Source of the DNA: Flavobacterium sasangense DSM 21067
Lineage (GTDB): Bacteria > Bacteroidota > Bacteroidia > Flavobacteriales > Flavobacteriaceae
DNA: 64,000 bases
Assembly: GCF_000686885.1 (NCBI RefSeq)
Contig: NZ_JMLU01000001.1
Location: forward strand, 310,001-374,000
Direction: 5' to 3'
Shown here: in pieces, positions 51,718 through 59,736 of the stretch
How the letters are laid out: each line of letters starts with the position of its first letter
How positions within the stretch are numbered: the stretch's first letter is position 1
Notes under the pieces: model-generated
The model's input: the letters and a program-made list of their open reading frames with translations, nothing else
What the model was told of the DNA's origin: nothing
Databases searched by the model: none
Position numbers and translations under genes: made by a program

Positions 51718-53373
51718 CTAATCTTTAAAATATAGTGTTCCGTTTGGATTAGCATAGCCTTTGAAGTTTTTGTTTTCGTCTTCTAATGCGATGTATTCTA
51801 TTGCTTCCAACAAGGAAATTCCTTTTTTACTACTACTAATAGAGTATTTAATTTCTCTAACAGGATACGGATAATAATTAGGAAGTAACGTCAATACATA
51901 ATCCGAATTACTGTAGTAACTAATGTATGCCGAATGTTGGTTTCCTTTTTTTACTCTCAAGAAACTTTGATTTTCTGAATTAAATGTGATACTTTCAAAT
52001 TCAATCGGCAATTTAATTTCTTTCTTTTCGGAAACCAATCCAAACAAGTTGTTTTTCTTAACCAAAAACACTTGCTCTTTAAACGATGATGTTATGGTGT
52101 AGCCCATTTTAATTTCGTCATATTCAGCAGGCAGAATAAAAGCATGATTAACATCAATAACACCATATTTCATGATTTTGGTTTTTTTATCTAACATCCC
52201 AACTTTAAAATAATTTTTAAAACCCGAATCATATTTTTTTTCAGACTTCATAGGTTCTAAGAAATCATATTCCACACTTTTTTGAAATGGGAATTGGTAT
52301 ACTAAACCGTATTTGTTTTTCTTTTGGTAAATAATATAATTAAAGTATGATTGTGTGGAATCAGAAAATGATTTTTCGTCTACTACAAGTCCTTTTGATT
52401 TAAAAATTTCTATTTTATCTGCTTTAATTGGAAACTTTATAAGCTTTACATTTTTTTTGACATTGTTTGAAACCTCAACTTCTATTTGGTTTTCTTTTAA
52501 AACATATTTGTAGTAAGAAGTTCCTTTTGGCGTTTTTCTGGTAGTATTCCCTCTTCCTGGTCCATCTCCACTTCCAGAACCAGTTCCTGAATAACCTCTA
52601 GGCTCTTCAACAACCATTTCACTATCCATATTTGGAACTACAATATTATCTTCGTAATTGTTATATCCTTCTTTTTTCTTTTTTGTCCCTGTATTTTCTT
52701 GAATATACTGACTATCTTTTTTGTTATCTAAAAGAATGATTCGACTTTCTTCTACTCTAAAATATTTAGTTTCAACAGCACTTGTTGCAGTTTGTTTTAC
52801 ATAAGCAATTGCTAATTCTTCTTTTGATTTTTTATTGTCTAATTCTATCGAAAAAACGTCTTTTAACACATAACTTAGCTTGTTATCATTGTAATAATCC
52901 AAATTTACTAACGATTCTCTTCCTTCTAAATCCTTTATGTAAAAACCAATAATAAAAGTAGTATCATAACGCTTATCATTTCCTTTAATTCCTTTTAAAT
53001 AAGAAAGCGGTTGATTAATTAGTAATTCCCCTTTTGTGTTGTATAAATAGTTGATTTCTTTTTTATCAGCTCCTTTTTTAACTGCAATTATCAAATTAGT
53101 TGACACATACTGCAATTTTTGAAATTCAACAGGAATTACATTTTTTGAACCTATGTAAACACCTGAGTTATTTCCTGAAGTGACTTCAAAGAAAAACTTT
53201 TCATTACTTGAAGCTTTTCGTATCGCATCGTATTTAGGAGTCACCAAAACCTTAGCATTTTCATCACACAATCCCCATAAATTTCCTTCTCGATAAGGGA
53301 AAATATTTTCTTGCGCCATTAATGTTAGTGCAAAAAAGAATAAAAGTGCCGAAATCTTAAATCGTAATGTCAT
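51718..53373 (-). CDS. WG-repeat secreted protein
   Basis: A 551-residue protein with a signal peptide (ALTLMAQ). WG repeats are visible: NLWGLCDENAKVLVTPKYDA, and later NLFGLVSEKKEIKLPIEFES and KYGVIDVNHAFILPAEYDEI. WG repeats are beta-rich modules of unclear function. Between about residues 255 and 280 a Gly/Ser-rich, disordered insert (YSGTGSGSGDGPGRGNTTRK) splits two halves. It is exported, probably to the periplasm or surface. No enzymatic motif is seen. Confidence 0.78.
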   Translation of the reverse strand: MTLRFKISALLFFFALTLMAQENIFPYREGNLWGLCDENAKVLVTPKYDAIRKASSNEKFFFEVTSGNNSGVYIGSKNVIPVEFQKLQYVSTNLIIAVKKGADKKEINYLYNTKGELLINQPLSYLKGIKGNDKRYDTTFIIGFYIKDLEGRESLVNLDYYNDNKLSYVLKDVFSIELDNKKSKEELAIAYVKQTATSAVETKYFRVEESRIILLDNKKDSQYIQENTGTKKKKEGYNNYEDNIVVPNMDSEMVVEEPRGYSGTGSGSGDGPGRGNTTRKTPKGTSYYKYVLKENQIEVEVSNNVKKNVKLIKFPIKADKIEIFKSKGLVVDEKSFSDSTQSYFNYIIYQKKNKYGLVYQFPFQKSVEYDFLEPMKSEKKYDSGFKNYFKVGMLDKKTKIMKYGVIDVNHAFILPAEYDEIKMGYTITSSFKEQVFLVKKNNLFGLVSEKKEIKLPIEFESITFNSENQSFLRVKKGNQHSAYISYYSNSDYVLTLLPNYYPYPVREIKYSISSSKKGISLLEAIEYIALEDENKNFKGYANPNGTLYFKD

Positions 53374-53489
53374 TTTTATGAATTTAAAACTTCAAATTTA
53401 CTGATTATAAATACTAAAGTTAAAACTTTGTTGTTATATTCTATGTAAACAAAATTTCTTTACTATTTTTACGGCTTAAATAAAATTAT

Positions 53490-54365
53490 ATGGCATCATC
53501 TTTTGAAAATTACAACAAACGACGTTTGATATCTTCTTACTTTTCGGTAGTATTGAGTATCTTTTTAGTATTGTTCCTTTTAGGAGCTTTAGGACTTTTT
53601 GTAATTAATTCGAAAAAGATAACCAACGATTTTAAAGAAAACATACCTATGACCGTTTTCTTTGATAACGATGCAAAAGACTCCACTATTAGCGCTTTTG
53701 ACACGGAATTAAAAAACGCCAAATTCATCAAAGAATATGCTTTTGTTCACAAGGATAGTGCTGCTAAAAACAATGTGGACATCGTTGGAAAAGATTTTAT
53801 GGAGTTTTTAGGATTCAATCCACTTCAAAATTCATTTGATATTCACTTAAAAGGAGATTACGTTAATGCAGATAGTATCAAGAAAATTGAGCGTAACATT
53901 CGTAAAAACGAAATGGTTTCGGAAATTATCTACGATAAAGAATTGGTTGACATGGTAAACGAAAACGTAACAAAAATCACGTTTTGGATTTTAATCATCA
54001 GCGGAATTTTAACGGTTGTAGCGATGTTGTTAATCAATAGCTCTATGCGATTATCGATTTATTCTCACCGTTTTACTATTAAAACCATGCAAATGGTGGG
54101 AGCAACAAAATCGTTTATTAGAAAACCTTTTATTTGGAGAAGTATTAAACTAGGATTAATTGGTTCTGGATTAGCTATCATAGGAATTATCGCTTTAGCT
54201 ATTTATGTAGATGGCATATTCCCAAGTTTAGGCATTGCTAAAGATTACGTTTCACTTGGAATAGTAATTACAGGTGTTTTAGGAATTGGAATTCTAATCA
54301 CTTGGATTAGTACCTTCTTTGCTACACAACGTTTCTTGAATTTAAAAACAGACGATTTATATTAA
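53490..54365 (+). CDS. ftsX: FtsX-like cell division permease
   Basis: A 291-residue protein. One N-terminal membrane helix and an extracytoplasmic region containing NIPMTVFFDNDAKD precede three more helices (ISGILTVVAMLLINSSMRL, SIKLGLIGSGLAIIGIIAL, LGIVITGVLGIGILITWIS). The cytoplasmic-loop signature RFTIKTMQMVGATKSFIRKP is typical of FtsX. FtsX works with the ATPase FtsE to activate peptidoglycan hydrolases. No ftsE is next to it. It heads a run of plus-strand genes with DUF3098 and uppP. Confidence 0.92.
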   Translation: MASSFENYNKRRLISSYFSVVLSIFLVLFLLGALGLFVINSKKITNDFKENIPMTVFFDNDAKDSTISAFDTELKNAKFIKEYAFVHKDSAAKNNVDIVGKDFMEFLGFNPLQNSFDIHLKGDYVNADSIKKIERNIRKNEMVSEIIYDKELVDMVNENVTKITFWILIISGILTVVAMLLINSSMRLSIYSHRFTIKTMQMVGATKSFIRKPFIWRSIKLGLIGSGLAIIGIIALAIYVDGIFPSLGIAKDYVSLGIVITGVLGIGILITWISTFFATQRFLNLKTDDLY

Positions 54366-54396
54366 TTGATGGAAGTTGGATGATGGAAGATGGATG
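54366..54396. repeat. GGAAGTTGGATGATGG word-like repeat
   Basis: TTGATGGAAGTTGGATGATGGAAGATGGATG lies directly after the ftsX stop, made of GATGGAAG and GGATG words. It is another word-like spacer. Confidence 0.5.
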
Positions 54397-54450
54397 AAAA
54401 AAACTGTTTTCTCTCAATAATTTAACTTAATCAATAAAAAAATAAAATAT

Positions 54451-54693
54451 ATGAACAACGAAAATAACAAACCCGAATTTCTTTTTGATAAAGTAAACTA
54501 TAAAATTCTTTTAGTTGGATTGGCTGTAATTGGCTTAGGATTTCTTTTAATGAGTGGTGGCGGCAGCGAAGATCCTAACGTTTTCAATGGTGAAGAATTA
54601 TTTAGTTTTAGAAGAATTCGTTTAGCTCCAACCGTAGTTTTAATTGGATTTGGAATTACAATTTATTCGATTTTAAAAAATCCGAAGAAGTAA
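54451..54693 (+). CDS. DUF3098 membrane protein
   Basis: An 80-residue protein with two helices (YKILLVGLAVIGLGFLLMSG and LAPTVVLIGFGITIYSIL) separated by GGSEDPNVFNGEELFSFRRI, the DUF3098 signature. In Bacteroidota it lies between ftsX and uppP, as here (6 nt before uppP). It may function with envelope assembly. No biochemistry is known to me. Confidence 0.88.
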   Translation: MNNENNKPEFLFDKVNYKILLVGLAVIGLGFLLMSGGGSEDPNVFNGEELFSFRRIRLAPTVVLIGFGITIYSILKNPKK

Positions 54694-54699
54694 CACTTT

Positions 54700-55509
54700 A
54701 TGGATATTTTACAAGCTATCATTATTGCAATCATTGAAGGTCTAACGGAATATTTACCCGTTTCTTCAACGGGACACATGATTTTTACGAGTTCTTATTT
54801 TGGAATTGAAAAAGAGGAATTCACCAAACTGTTTCAAGTTTCTATTCAATTTGGAGCTATTTTAGCAGTTGTAGTTTTGTATTGGAAGAAGTTTTTCGAT
54901 TTCTCAAAATTTCAATTCTTTATTAAATTAGCTTTTGCCGTTATTCCAGCCTTAATCTTAGGAAAGTTATTTGACGATAAAATTGAAGCGGTTTTAGAAC
55001 ACCCAACACCAATTGCAATTGTACTTATCATTGGTGGAGTAATTCTGTTATTTGTTGATAGATTTTTTAAAAATCCTACCATCTTTAAAGAAGAAGATAT
55101 TACCATAAAAAAAGCAGTAACTATTGGTTTTTGGCAATGCTTAGCTATGATGCCTGGCACAAGCCGAAGTGCCGCAAGTATTATTGGTGGTATGCAACAA
55201 GGATTATCACGACAAGCAGCAGCTGAATTTTCGTTCTTTTTGGCAGTACCAACCATGTTAGCGGTTACTTGTTATTCTATCTTTTTAAAATCGTATGAAG
55301 CGAGTGGTTTGAAAGGATATGAATTGATTTTAAAAACACCCGAAAACACAAAAATGTTCATCGTCGGAAATGTTGTGGCTTTTATTGTAGCGGTTTTAGC
55401 TATTAAGTTTTTTATAGAAATCATCAAAAAATACGGTTTCAAACCTTGGGGATGGTATCGTATTGTAGCTGGAATTCTATTATTAGCGTACTTTAATTTA
55501 TATAAATAA
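54700..55509 (+). CDS. uppP: undecaprenyl-diphosphate phosphatase
   Basis: A 269-residue multipass enzyme. The two signature motifs are IIEGLTEYLPVSSTGHMI and MMPGTSRSAASIIGGMQQG. UppP (BacA) removes a phosphate from undecaprenyl diphosphate to recycle the lipid carrier for peptidoglycan and other envelope polymers. It lies 1 nt before truB, with DUF3098 upstream. Length is standard. Confidence 0.96.
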   Translation: MDILQAIIIAIIEGLTEYLPVSSTGHMIFTSSYFGIEKEEFTKLFQVSIQFGAILAVVVLYWKKFFDFSKFQFFIKLAFAVIPALILGKLFDDKIEAVLEHPTPIAIVLIIGGVILLFVDRFFKNPTIFKEEDITIKKAVTIGFWQCLAMMPGTSRSAASIIGGMQQGLSRQAAAEFSFFLAVPTMLAVTCYSIFLKSYEASGLKGYELILKTPENTKMFIVGNVVAFIVAVLAIKFFIEIIKKYGFKPWGWYRIVAGILLLAYFNLYK

Positions 55510-55510
55510 A

Positions 55511-56209
55511 ATGAGTGCCGAAGAATTTTTAGCAGGAAAAGTACTTTTAATCGACAAACCTTTGACTTGGTCTTCTTTTCAAGCGGTGAATAAATTGAAA
55601 TACATTTTAAAACGCAAATACGATTTACCTAAAAAATTCAAAATTGGTCACGCTGGCACATTAGATCCGTTAGCAACTGGTTTATTAATTATTTGCACAG
55701 GAAAATTCACCAAGAGTATTACCGAAATTCAAGCACAAGCTAAAGAATATACTGGAACTATACTGGTTGGAGCTACTACTCCATCGTATGATTTAGAAAC
55801 TGAAATTGACGCTACTTTTCCAACCGAACATATTACTGAAGAATTAATCTTAGAAACAACAAAACAATTCATTGGCGAAATCGACCAAAAACCACCTGTT
55901 TTTTCTGCCATTAAAAAAGATGGAAAACGCTTGTACGAACATGCTCGTGCTGGTGAAGAAGTTGAAATTCAATCGAGAAAAACTACTATTTACGAATTTG
56001 AAATCAAAAGAATTCAATTACCAGAAATCGATTTTAGAGTCAAATGTAGCAAAGGAACTTACATTCGTTCGTTAGCTTACGACTTTGGTTTAGCCTTACA
56101 ATCAGGCGGACATTTAACCGCGCTTCGAAGAACTAAAATTGGAGATTATTCAGTTGAAAACGCAATTACTCCTGATGATTTTGCACAATTGCATGAAGAT
56201 GAAAAATAA
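55511..56209 (+). CDS. truB: tRNA pseudouridine(55) synthase
   Basis: A 232-residue pseudouridine synthase. It has KIGHAGTLDPLATGLLIICT (catalytic Asp in GTLDP), the KPPVFSAIKKDGKRLYEHAR motif and CSKGTYIRSLAYDFG. TruB makes pseudouridine 55 in the T-loop of tRNAs. The gene begins 1 nt past the uppP stop and ends overlapping the next gene's start. Confidence 0.96.
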   Translation: MSAEEFLAGKVLLIDKPLTWSSFQAVNKLKYILKRKYDLPKKFKIGHAGTLDPLATGLLIICTGKFTKSITEIQAQAKEYTGTILVGATTPSYDLETEIDATFPTEHITEELILETTKQFIGEIDQKPPVFSAIKKDGKRLYEHARAGEEVEIQSRKTTIYEFEIKRIQLPEIDFRVKCSKGTYIRSLAYDFGLALQSGGHLTALRRTKIGDYSVENAITPDDFAQLHEDEK

Positions 56210-56819
56210 AACTTTACTTCTATTATTTCTTTTATTCCAATTTGGTTTTTCCCAAAATATAAAACTAAAAACAGGTGACCTTTTATTTCAATCGATGAAC
56301 TGCGGACCACTTTGCGAAGCTATTAACGAAGTTACTGAAGGTTATCAGGGAAAAGATTTTAGTCATTTGGGAATGGTTTACATCAAAAACGATTCGGTTT
56401 TCGTAATTGAAGCTGCAGGAAAAGCTGTAAAAGTAACACCTTATGAAACATTTAAAACCTACACAAAAGAAGAAATGTTTGTAGGAAGATTAAAAAGAAA
56501 ATACCGAAAATACATTCCTGAAGCTATCACTTTTTCGTTACAACAAGTTGGTGTTCCTTATGATGACGAATATTTGTACAGTAACGGAAAATATTATTGT
56601 TCGGAATTAATTTATGATGCGTTTTTGCATTCATACAAAAAACCACTGTTTGATTTATTTCCGATGACATTCAAATCACCAAAATCAAATCAGTATTTTG
56701 AAGTTTGGGCAGACTATTACAAGAAACTAAAAATGGAAATCCCAGAAGGCCAACTAGGTTGCAACCCTGGTGGAATTTCCACTTCTGATAAGTTGAAAAT
56801 TATTGGAACTTTACGCTAA
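56193..56819 (+). CDS. YiiX-like permuted papain-fold (NlpC/P60-like) secreted hydrolase
   Basis: Start is ATG 56193 or 56199, overlapping the truB stop by 11-17 nt. An in-frame TTG at 56139 would give a hydrophilic extension before the signal peptide and is rejected. The signal peptide ends FGFSQ. LKTGDLLFQSMNCG, FSHLGMVYIKND and KYYCSELIYDAF fit the YiiX/YebB-like NlpC/P60 superfamily: a catalytic His in SHLGM and Cys in YYCSEL. It is expected to be a periplasmic or secreted hydrolase or amidase. Confidence 0.83.
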   Translation: MKMKNKTLLLLFLLFQFGFSQNIKLKTGDLLFQSMNCGPLCEAINEVTEGYQGKDFSHLGMVYIKNDSVFVIEAAGKAVKVTPYETFKTYTKEEMFVGRLKRKYRKYIPEAITFSLQQVGVPYDDEYLYSNGKYYCSELIYDAFLHSYKKPLFDLFPMTFKSPKSNQYFEVWADYYKKLKMEIPEGQLGCNPGGISTSDKLKIIGTLR

Positions 56820-57416
56820 GATATTTTCATGCAGTTCCACGATTTCATTCTGAATCGAAACCCCTTTATCGTGTAAATACCATTTTTGTAATTCTATTTT
56901 AGCAGTTTCATCTACAACTCCGTGTGTTGCTTTGTAATCTAAAATAAGTTGTTTTGCTCCTGCTGGTCTTGGACCCCAATCCGCCAAAACTTCTAAAGTT
57001 TCAGCATCTAAAAGAATTAATTTTGGAATTGCTTTTCCTCCATTCGTTAAGAAATGTTGCATTAAAGCATCGTTATCATCACGCAAAGCAATTTTTAATT
57101 CAACATTTTCTGCAACTTCTGCCATTTTGTGAATTACAGGAACGATTTGAGCCGCATCGCCACACCAACCTTCGCTTAATACCAACCAAATGTACTTTTT
57201 GTCTAAATTTTGTAATTTAGCTTTTACCTCTGGAGTTACTTCAATAGTTTTATCTAAACGATGCATTCTCGTTTCGTTCAATTCTGAATAATGAAGTAAA
57301 TCGGCTGATTGTTCGTGACCAGTAGATTTTCCTTCAGTGATTAAACTAGTTATCTTTTTTCTGTAATCGGCATAAGAAAAACTGTTTTCTAGTGCTTGTT
57401 TTATAGTATTTATCAT
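56811..57416 (-). CDS. thioredoxin-fold protein with a single-cysteine active site
   Basis: ATG 57416 is used, since the longer frame begins with TTG at 57437. About 201 residues. A helical N-terminus precedes a thioredoxin fold whose active-site segment is SEGWCGDAAQIVP (Cys85, Ala88): only the first Cys of CxxC is kept. IPKLILLDAETLEVLADWGP is the strand with cis-Pro. Bacteroidota homologues are annotated as thioredoxin family. A dithiol oxidoreductase role is doubtful with this site. It overlaps the convergent YiiX-like gene by 9 nt. Confidence 0.82.
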   Translation of the reverse strand: MINTIKQALENSFSYADYRKKITSLITEGKSTGHEQSADLLHYSELNETRMHRLDKTIEVTPEVKAKLQNLDKKYIWLVLSEGWCGDAAQIVPVIHKMAEVAENVELKIALRDDNDALMQHFLTNGGKAIPKLILLDAETLEVLADWGPRPAGAKQLILDYKATHGVVDETAKIELQKWYLHDKGVSIQNEIVELHENILA

Positions 57417-57446
57417 CTTCTTAACTTTATTTGGCAAATTTAATTC

Positions 57447-57454
57447 TAATTTTG
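57447..57454 (+). promoter_or_regulatory. -7 box of the patatin gene
   Basis: TAATTTTG fits TAnnTTTG, about 18 nt before ATG 57472 and 27 nt before ATG 57481. Confidence 0.45.
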
Positions 57455-57471
57455 GTAATTATCTGTAAGAA

Positions 57472-58260
57472 ATGTTACATATGGAAAATCCTTCTAAATC
57501 TATCGGAATCGTATTGTCAGGTGGTGGTTCTAAAGGAATTGCACATGCTGGCGCTTTACAATTTTTAAACGAGCAAGGTTTTCAACCCTCTTGTATTGCT
57601 GGAACAAGTGCTGGTGCCATCGTTGGCGGTTTGTATGCATTTGGAAAAACGCCTGAAGAAATTCTAGAATTTTTTAAATCGATTTACTTTTTTCATTGGA
57701 AACATTTTACCTTTAAAAAAGCAGGATTGATTGATTCAGAATCCTTCAAAAGTTATTTTGCTGAAATTTTCGGTGATATCACTATTGGCGAATTAAAAAT
57801 TCCGGCCTACATCACAGCGACCGACTTGGTCAAAGGAAAACTCAAAATTTTTAATTCCGAAACAAAACTTATCGATGCCATTTTAGCTTCTTCCTCTTTT
57901 CCAGGAATGTTATCACCTTATGAAATCAATAACAAATTGTATAGCGATGGTGGTATTTTGAATCATTTCCCCACCGATATTTTACAAGGAAGATGTGACT
58001 ATTTGATTGGAGTTTATGTGAGTCCAATTCAAAATATAGAATCAAAAGATTTAAAATCCATAAAATCCGTTACAAGTAGAGCTTTCGATTTATTATATGC
58101 CAATTATAATTATCAGAAGTTTAATTTATGCGATTGGGTTATTGAGCCTAAGGAATTGGCTAATTTTAGTACATTTGAAACCAATAAAACTAAAATGGAT
58201 GCCATTTTTGAGATTGGATACAACGAGGCTAAAAAATCATTTCAAAATTTAGATATATAA
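57472..58260 (+). CDS. patatin-like phospholipase
   Basis: About 262 residues. The start may be ATG 57472 or the ATG at 57481, which directly precedes the conserved part. The oxyanion region is [20 protein letters not shown], the nucleophile [10 protein letters not shown] (GxSxG), and the catalytic Asp in [12 protein letters not shown] (DGG). These identify a patatin-fold acyl hydrolase, a Ser-Asp dyad enzyme acting on phospholipids or neutral lipids. No signal peptide, so it is likely cytoplasmic. Substrate unknown. Confidence 0.9.
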   Translation: MLHMENPSKSIGIVLSGGGSKGIAHAGALQFLNEQGFQPSCIAGTSAGAIVGGLYAFGKTPEEILEFFKSIYFFHWKHFTFKKAGLIDSESFKSYFAEIFGDITIGELKIPAYITATDLVKGKLKIFNSETKLIDAILASSSFPGMLSPYEINNKLYSDGGILNHFPTDILQGRCDYLIGVYVSPIQNIESKDLKSIKSVTSRAFDLLYANYNYQKFNLCDWVIEPKELANFSTFETNKTKMDAIFEIGYNEAKKSFQNLDI

Positions 58261-58297
58261 TTGTTAAAACATTTTTTTCTAAAAAAAGCTATTTAAC

Positions 58298-58305
58298 TAT
58301 ATTTG
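58298..58305 (+). promoter_or_regulatory. -7 box of pyrH
   Basis: TATATTTG fits TAnnTTTG, followed by CACC, 24 nt before the start codon. Confidence 0.5.
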
Positions 58306-58328
58306 CACCACAAATAATACAACACACG

Positions 58329-59036
58329 ATGAAGTACAAAAGAATTCTTCTAAAATTAAGCGGTGAAGCTTTAATGGGTGATAGACAATATGGAATTGAC
58401 CCACAACGCTTAGCTGAGTACGCTGCCGAAATAAAACAAATTCACGATAAAGGTGTAGAAATTGCAATAGTTATTGGTGGTGGAAACATTTTTAGAGGTG
58501 TAGCTGGTGCGAGCAACGGAATGGACAGAGTGCAAGGAGATTACATGGGAATGTTAGCAACAGTAATCAACGGAATGGCGTTACAAGGCGCTTTAGAAGA
58601 AGCTGGAATGCAAACGCGTTTACAAACCGCTTTAAAAATTGAAGCTATCGCTGAGCCTTATATCAAAAGAAGAGCAACTCGCCATTTAGAAAAAGGAAGA
58701 ATTGTTATTTTTGGTGCTGGAACAGGAAATCCATACTTTACAACAGATACAGCAGCAGTTTTAAGAGGAATTGAAGTAGGTGCTGATGTAATTTTAAAAG
58801 GAACTCGTGTAGATGGTGTTTACACTTCAGATCCAGAAAAAAATGCGGATGCAGTTAAATTTGATTTCATTTCTTTTGAAGATGTATTAGCAAAAGGATT
58901 AAATGTAATGGACACTACTGCTTTTACATTGAGTCAAGAAAATAAATTGCCTATTATTGTATTCGATATGAATAAAGATGGTAACTTGTTAAAAGTTTGC
59001 GAAGGTGAAACTATCGGAACAACAGTAACAATATAA
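58329..59036 (+). CDS. pyrH: UMP kinase
   Basis: A 235-residue amino-acid-kinase-fold enzyme. [25 protein letters not shown] and [17 protein letters not shown] are standard PyrH motifs. It phosphorylates UMP to UDP in pyrimidine synthesis. It is followed by frr after a 70-nt spacer, the common pyrH-frr order. Confidence 0.96.
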   Translation: MKYKRILLKLSGEALMGDRQYGIDPQRLAEYAAEIKQIHDKGVEIAIVIGGGNIFRGVAGASNGMDRVQGDYMGMLATVINGMALQGALEEAGMQTRLQTALKIEAIAEPYIKRRATRHLEKGRIVIFGAGTGNPYFTTDTAAVLRGIEVGADVILKGTRVDGVYTSDPEKNADAVKFDFISFEDVLAKGLNVMDTTAFTLSQENKLPIIVFDMNKDGNLLKVCEGETIGTTVTI

Positions 59037-59040
59037 TTTT

Positions 59041-59100
59041 GTTTCATGTTTCATGTTGTTATTGTTCTTAACTTGAAACCTGAAACCTTAAACTTGAAAC
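59041..59100. repeat. TTTCATG/TTGAAAC inverted word repeat between pyrH and frr
   Basis: GTTTCATGTTTCA (59041-59053) and TGAAACCTGAAAC (59074-59086) pair with one mismatch around 20 nt, and a further TTGAAAC follows. No T-run follows. It could be an RNA hairpin within the pyrH-frr transcript. Confidence 0.6.
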
Positions 59101-59106
59101 AAAAAA

Positions 59107-59670
59107 ATGACAGAAGAAATTAATTTTATTTTAGACAGTGCAAAAGAAGCCATGAATGGTTCGATTGCTCATTTAGAAAAAGAATTCTTAAATATTAGAG
59201 CTGGAAAAGCTTCGCCTCAAATGTTAGGTGGTGTTTTTGTGGATTATTATGGTTCTCAAACACCTATTTCACAAGTAGCAAACATTAATGCTCCTGATGC
59301 GAGAACATTAACAGTTACGCCTTGGGAAAAAAATATGCTGGGTCCAATTGAAAAAGCAATTATGATTGCTAATTTAGGGTTAAACCCAATGAACAATGGT
59401 GAAAACATTATCATCAATATTCCAGCTTTAACAGAGGAAAGAAGACGTGATTTAGTAAAACAAGCAAAACACGAAGCGGAAGAAGCAAAAATTGGAATTA
59501 GAAATCACCGAAAAGATGCTAATACCGATATCAAAAAAGAAGAGAAAAACGGAACAGCAGAAGATATTTGTAAAAAAGCAGAAGATGATGTTCAGAAACT
59601 AACTGATAATTTCATTAAAAAAATTGATGAAATTTTAGCAGTTAAAGAAGCTGAAATTATGAAAGTATAA
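59107..59670 (+). CDS. frr: ribosome recycling factor
   Basis: A 187-residue protein with the RRF signature: LEKEFLNIRAGKASPQML, VTPWEKNMLGPIEKAI and ALTEERRRDLVKQAKHEAEE. It splits the post-termination ribosome with EF-G. Length and position after pyrH are typical. A terminator follows 6 nt after the stop. Confidence 0.97.
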   Translation: MTEEINFILDSAKEAMNGSIAHLEKEFLNIRAGKASPQMLGGVFVDYYGSQTPISQVANINAPDARTLTVTPWEKNMLGPIEKAIMIANLGLNPMNNGENIIINIPALTEERRRDLVKQAKHEAEEAKIGIRNHRKDANTDIKKEEKNGTAEDICKKAEDDVQKLTDNFIKKIDEILAVKEAEIMKV

Positions 59671-59675
59671 ATTTT

Positions 59676-59705
59676 AAATCCCGATTAACACTCGGGATTT
59701 TTTAT
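59676..59705 (+). terminator. terminator of the pyrH-frr operon
   Basis: AAATCCCGA / TCGGGATTT (9-bp stem, 7-nt loop) with a T-run, just after the frr stop. Confidence 0.94.
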
Positions 59706-59736
59706 TTTGAATATATTTGTATAAAATCTTCTTTTC

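Noticed and set aside
55872..56075. Second plus-strand frame within truB
   Set aside because: It is a shifted copy of the truB reading frame with Lys/Asn-rich, non-protein-like sequence.
3396..59100. Word-like intergenic repeats as a CRISPR array
   Set aside because: The words drift, have no fixed spacer length and no cas genes are present.
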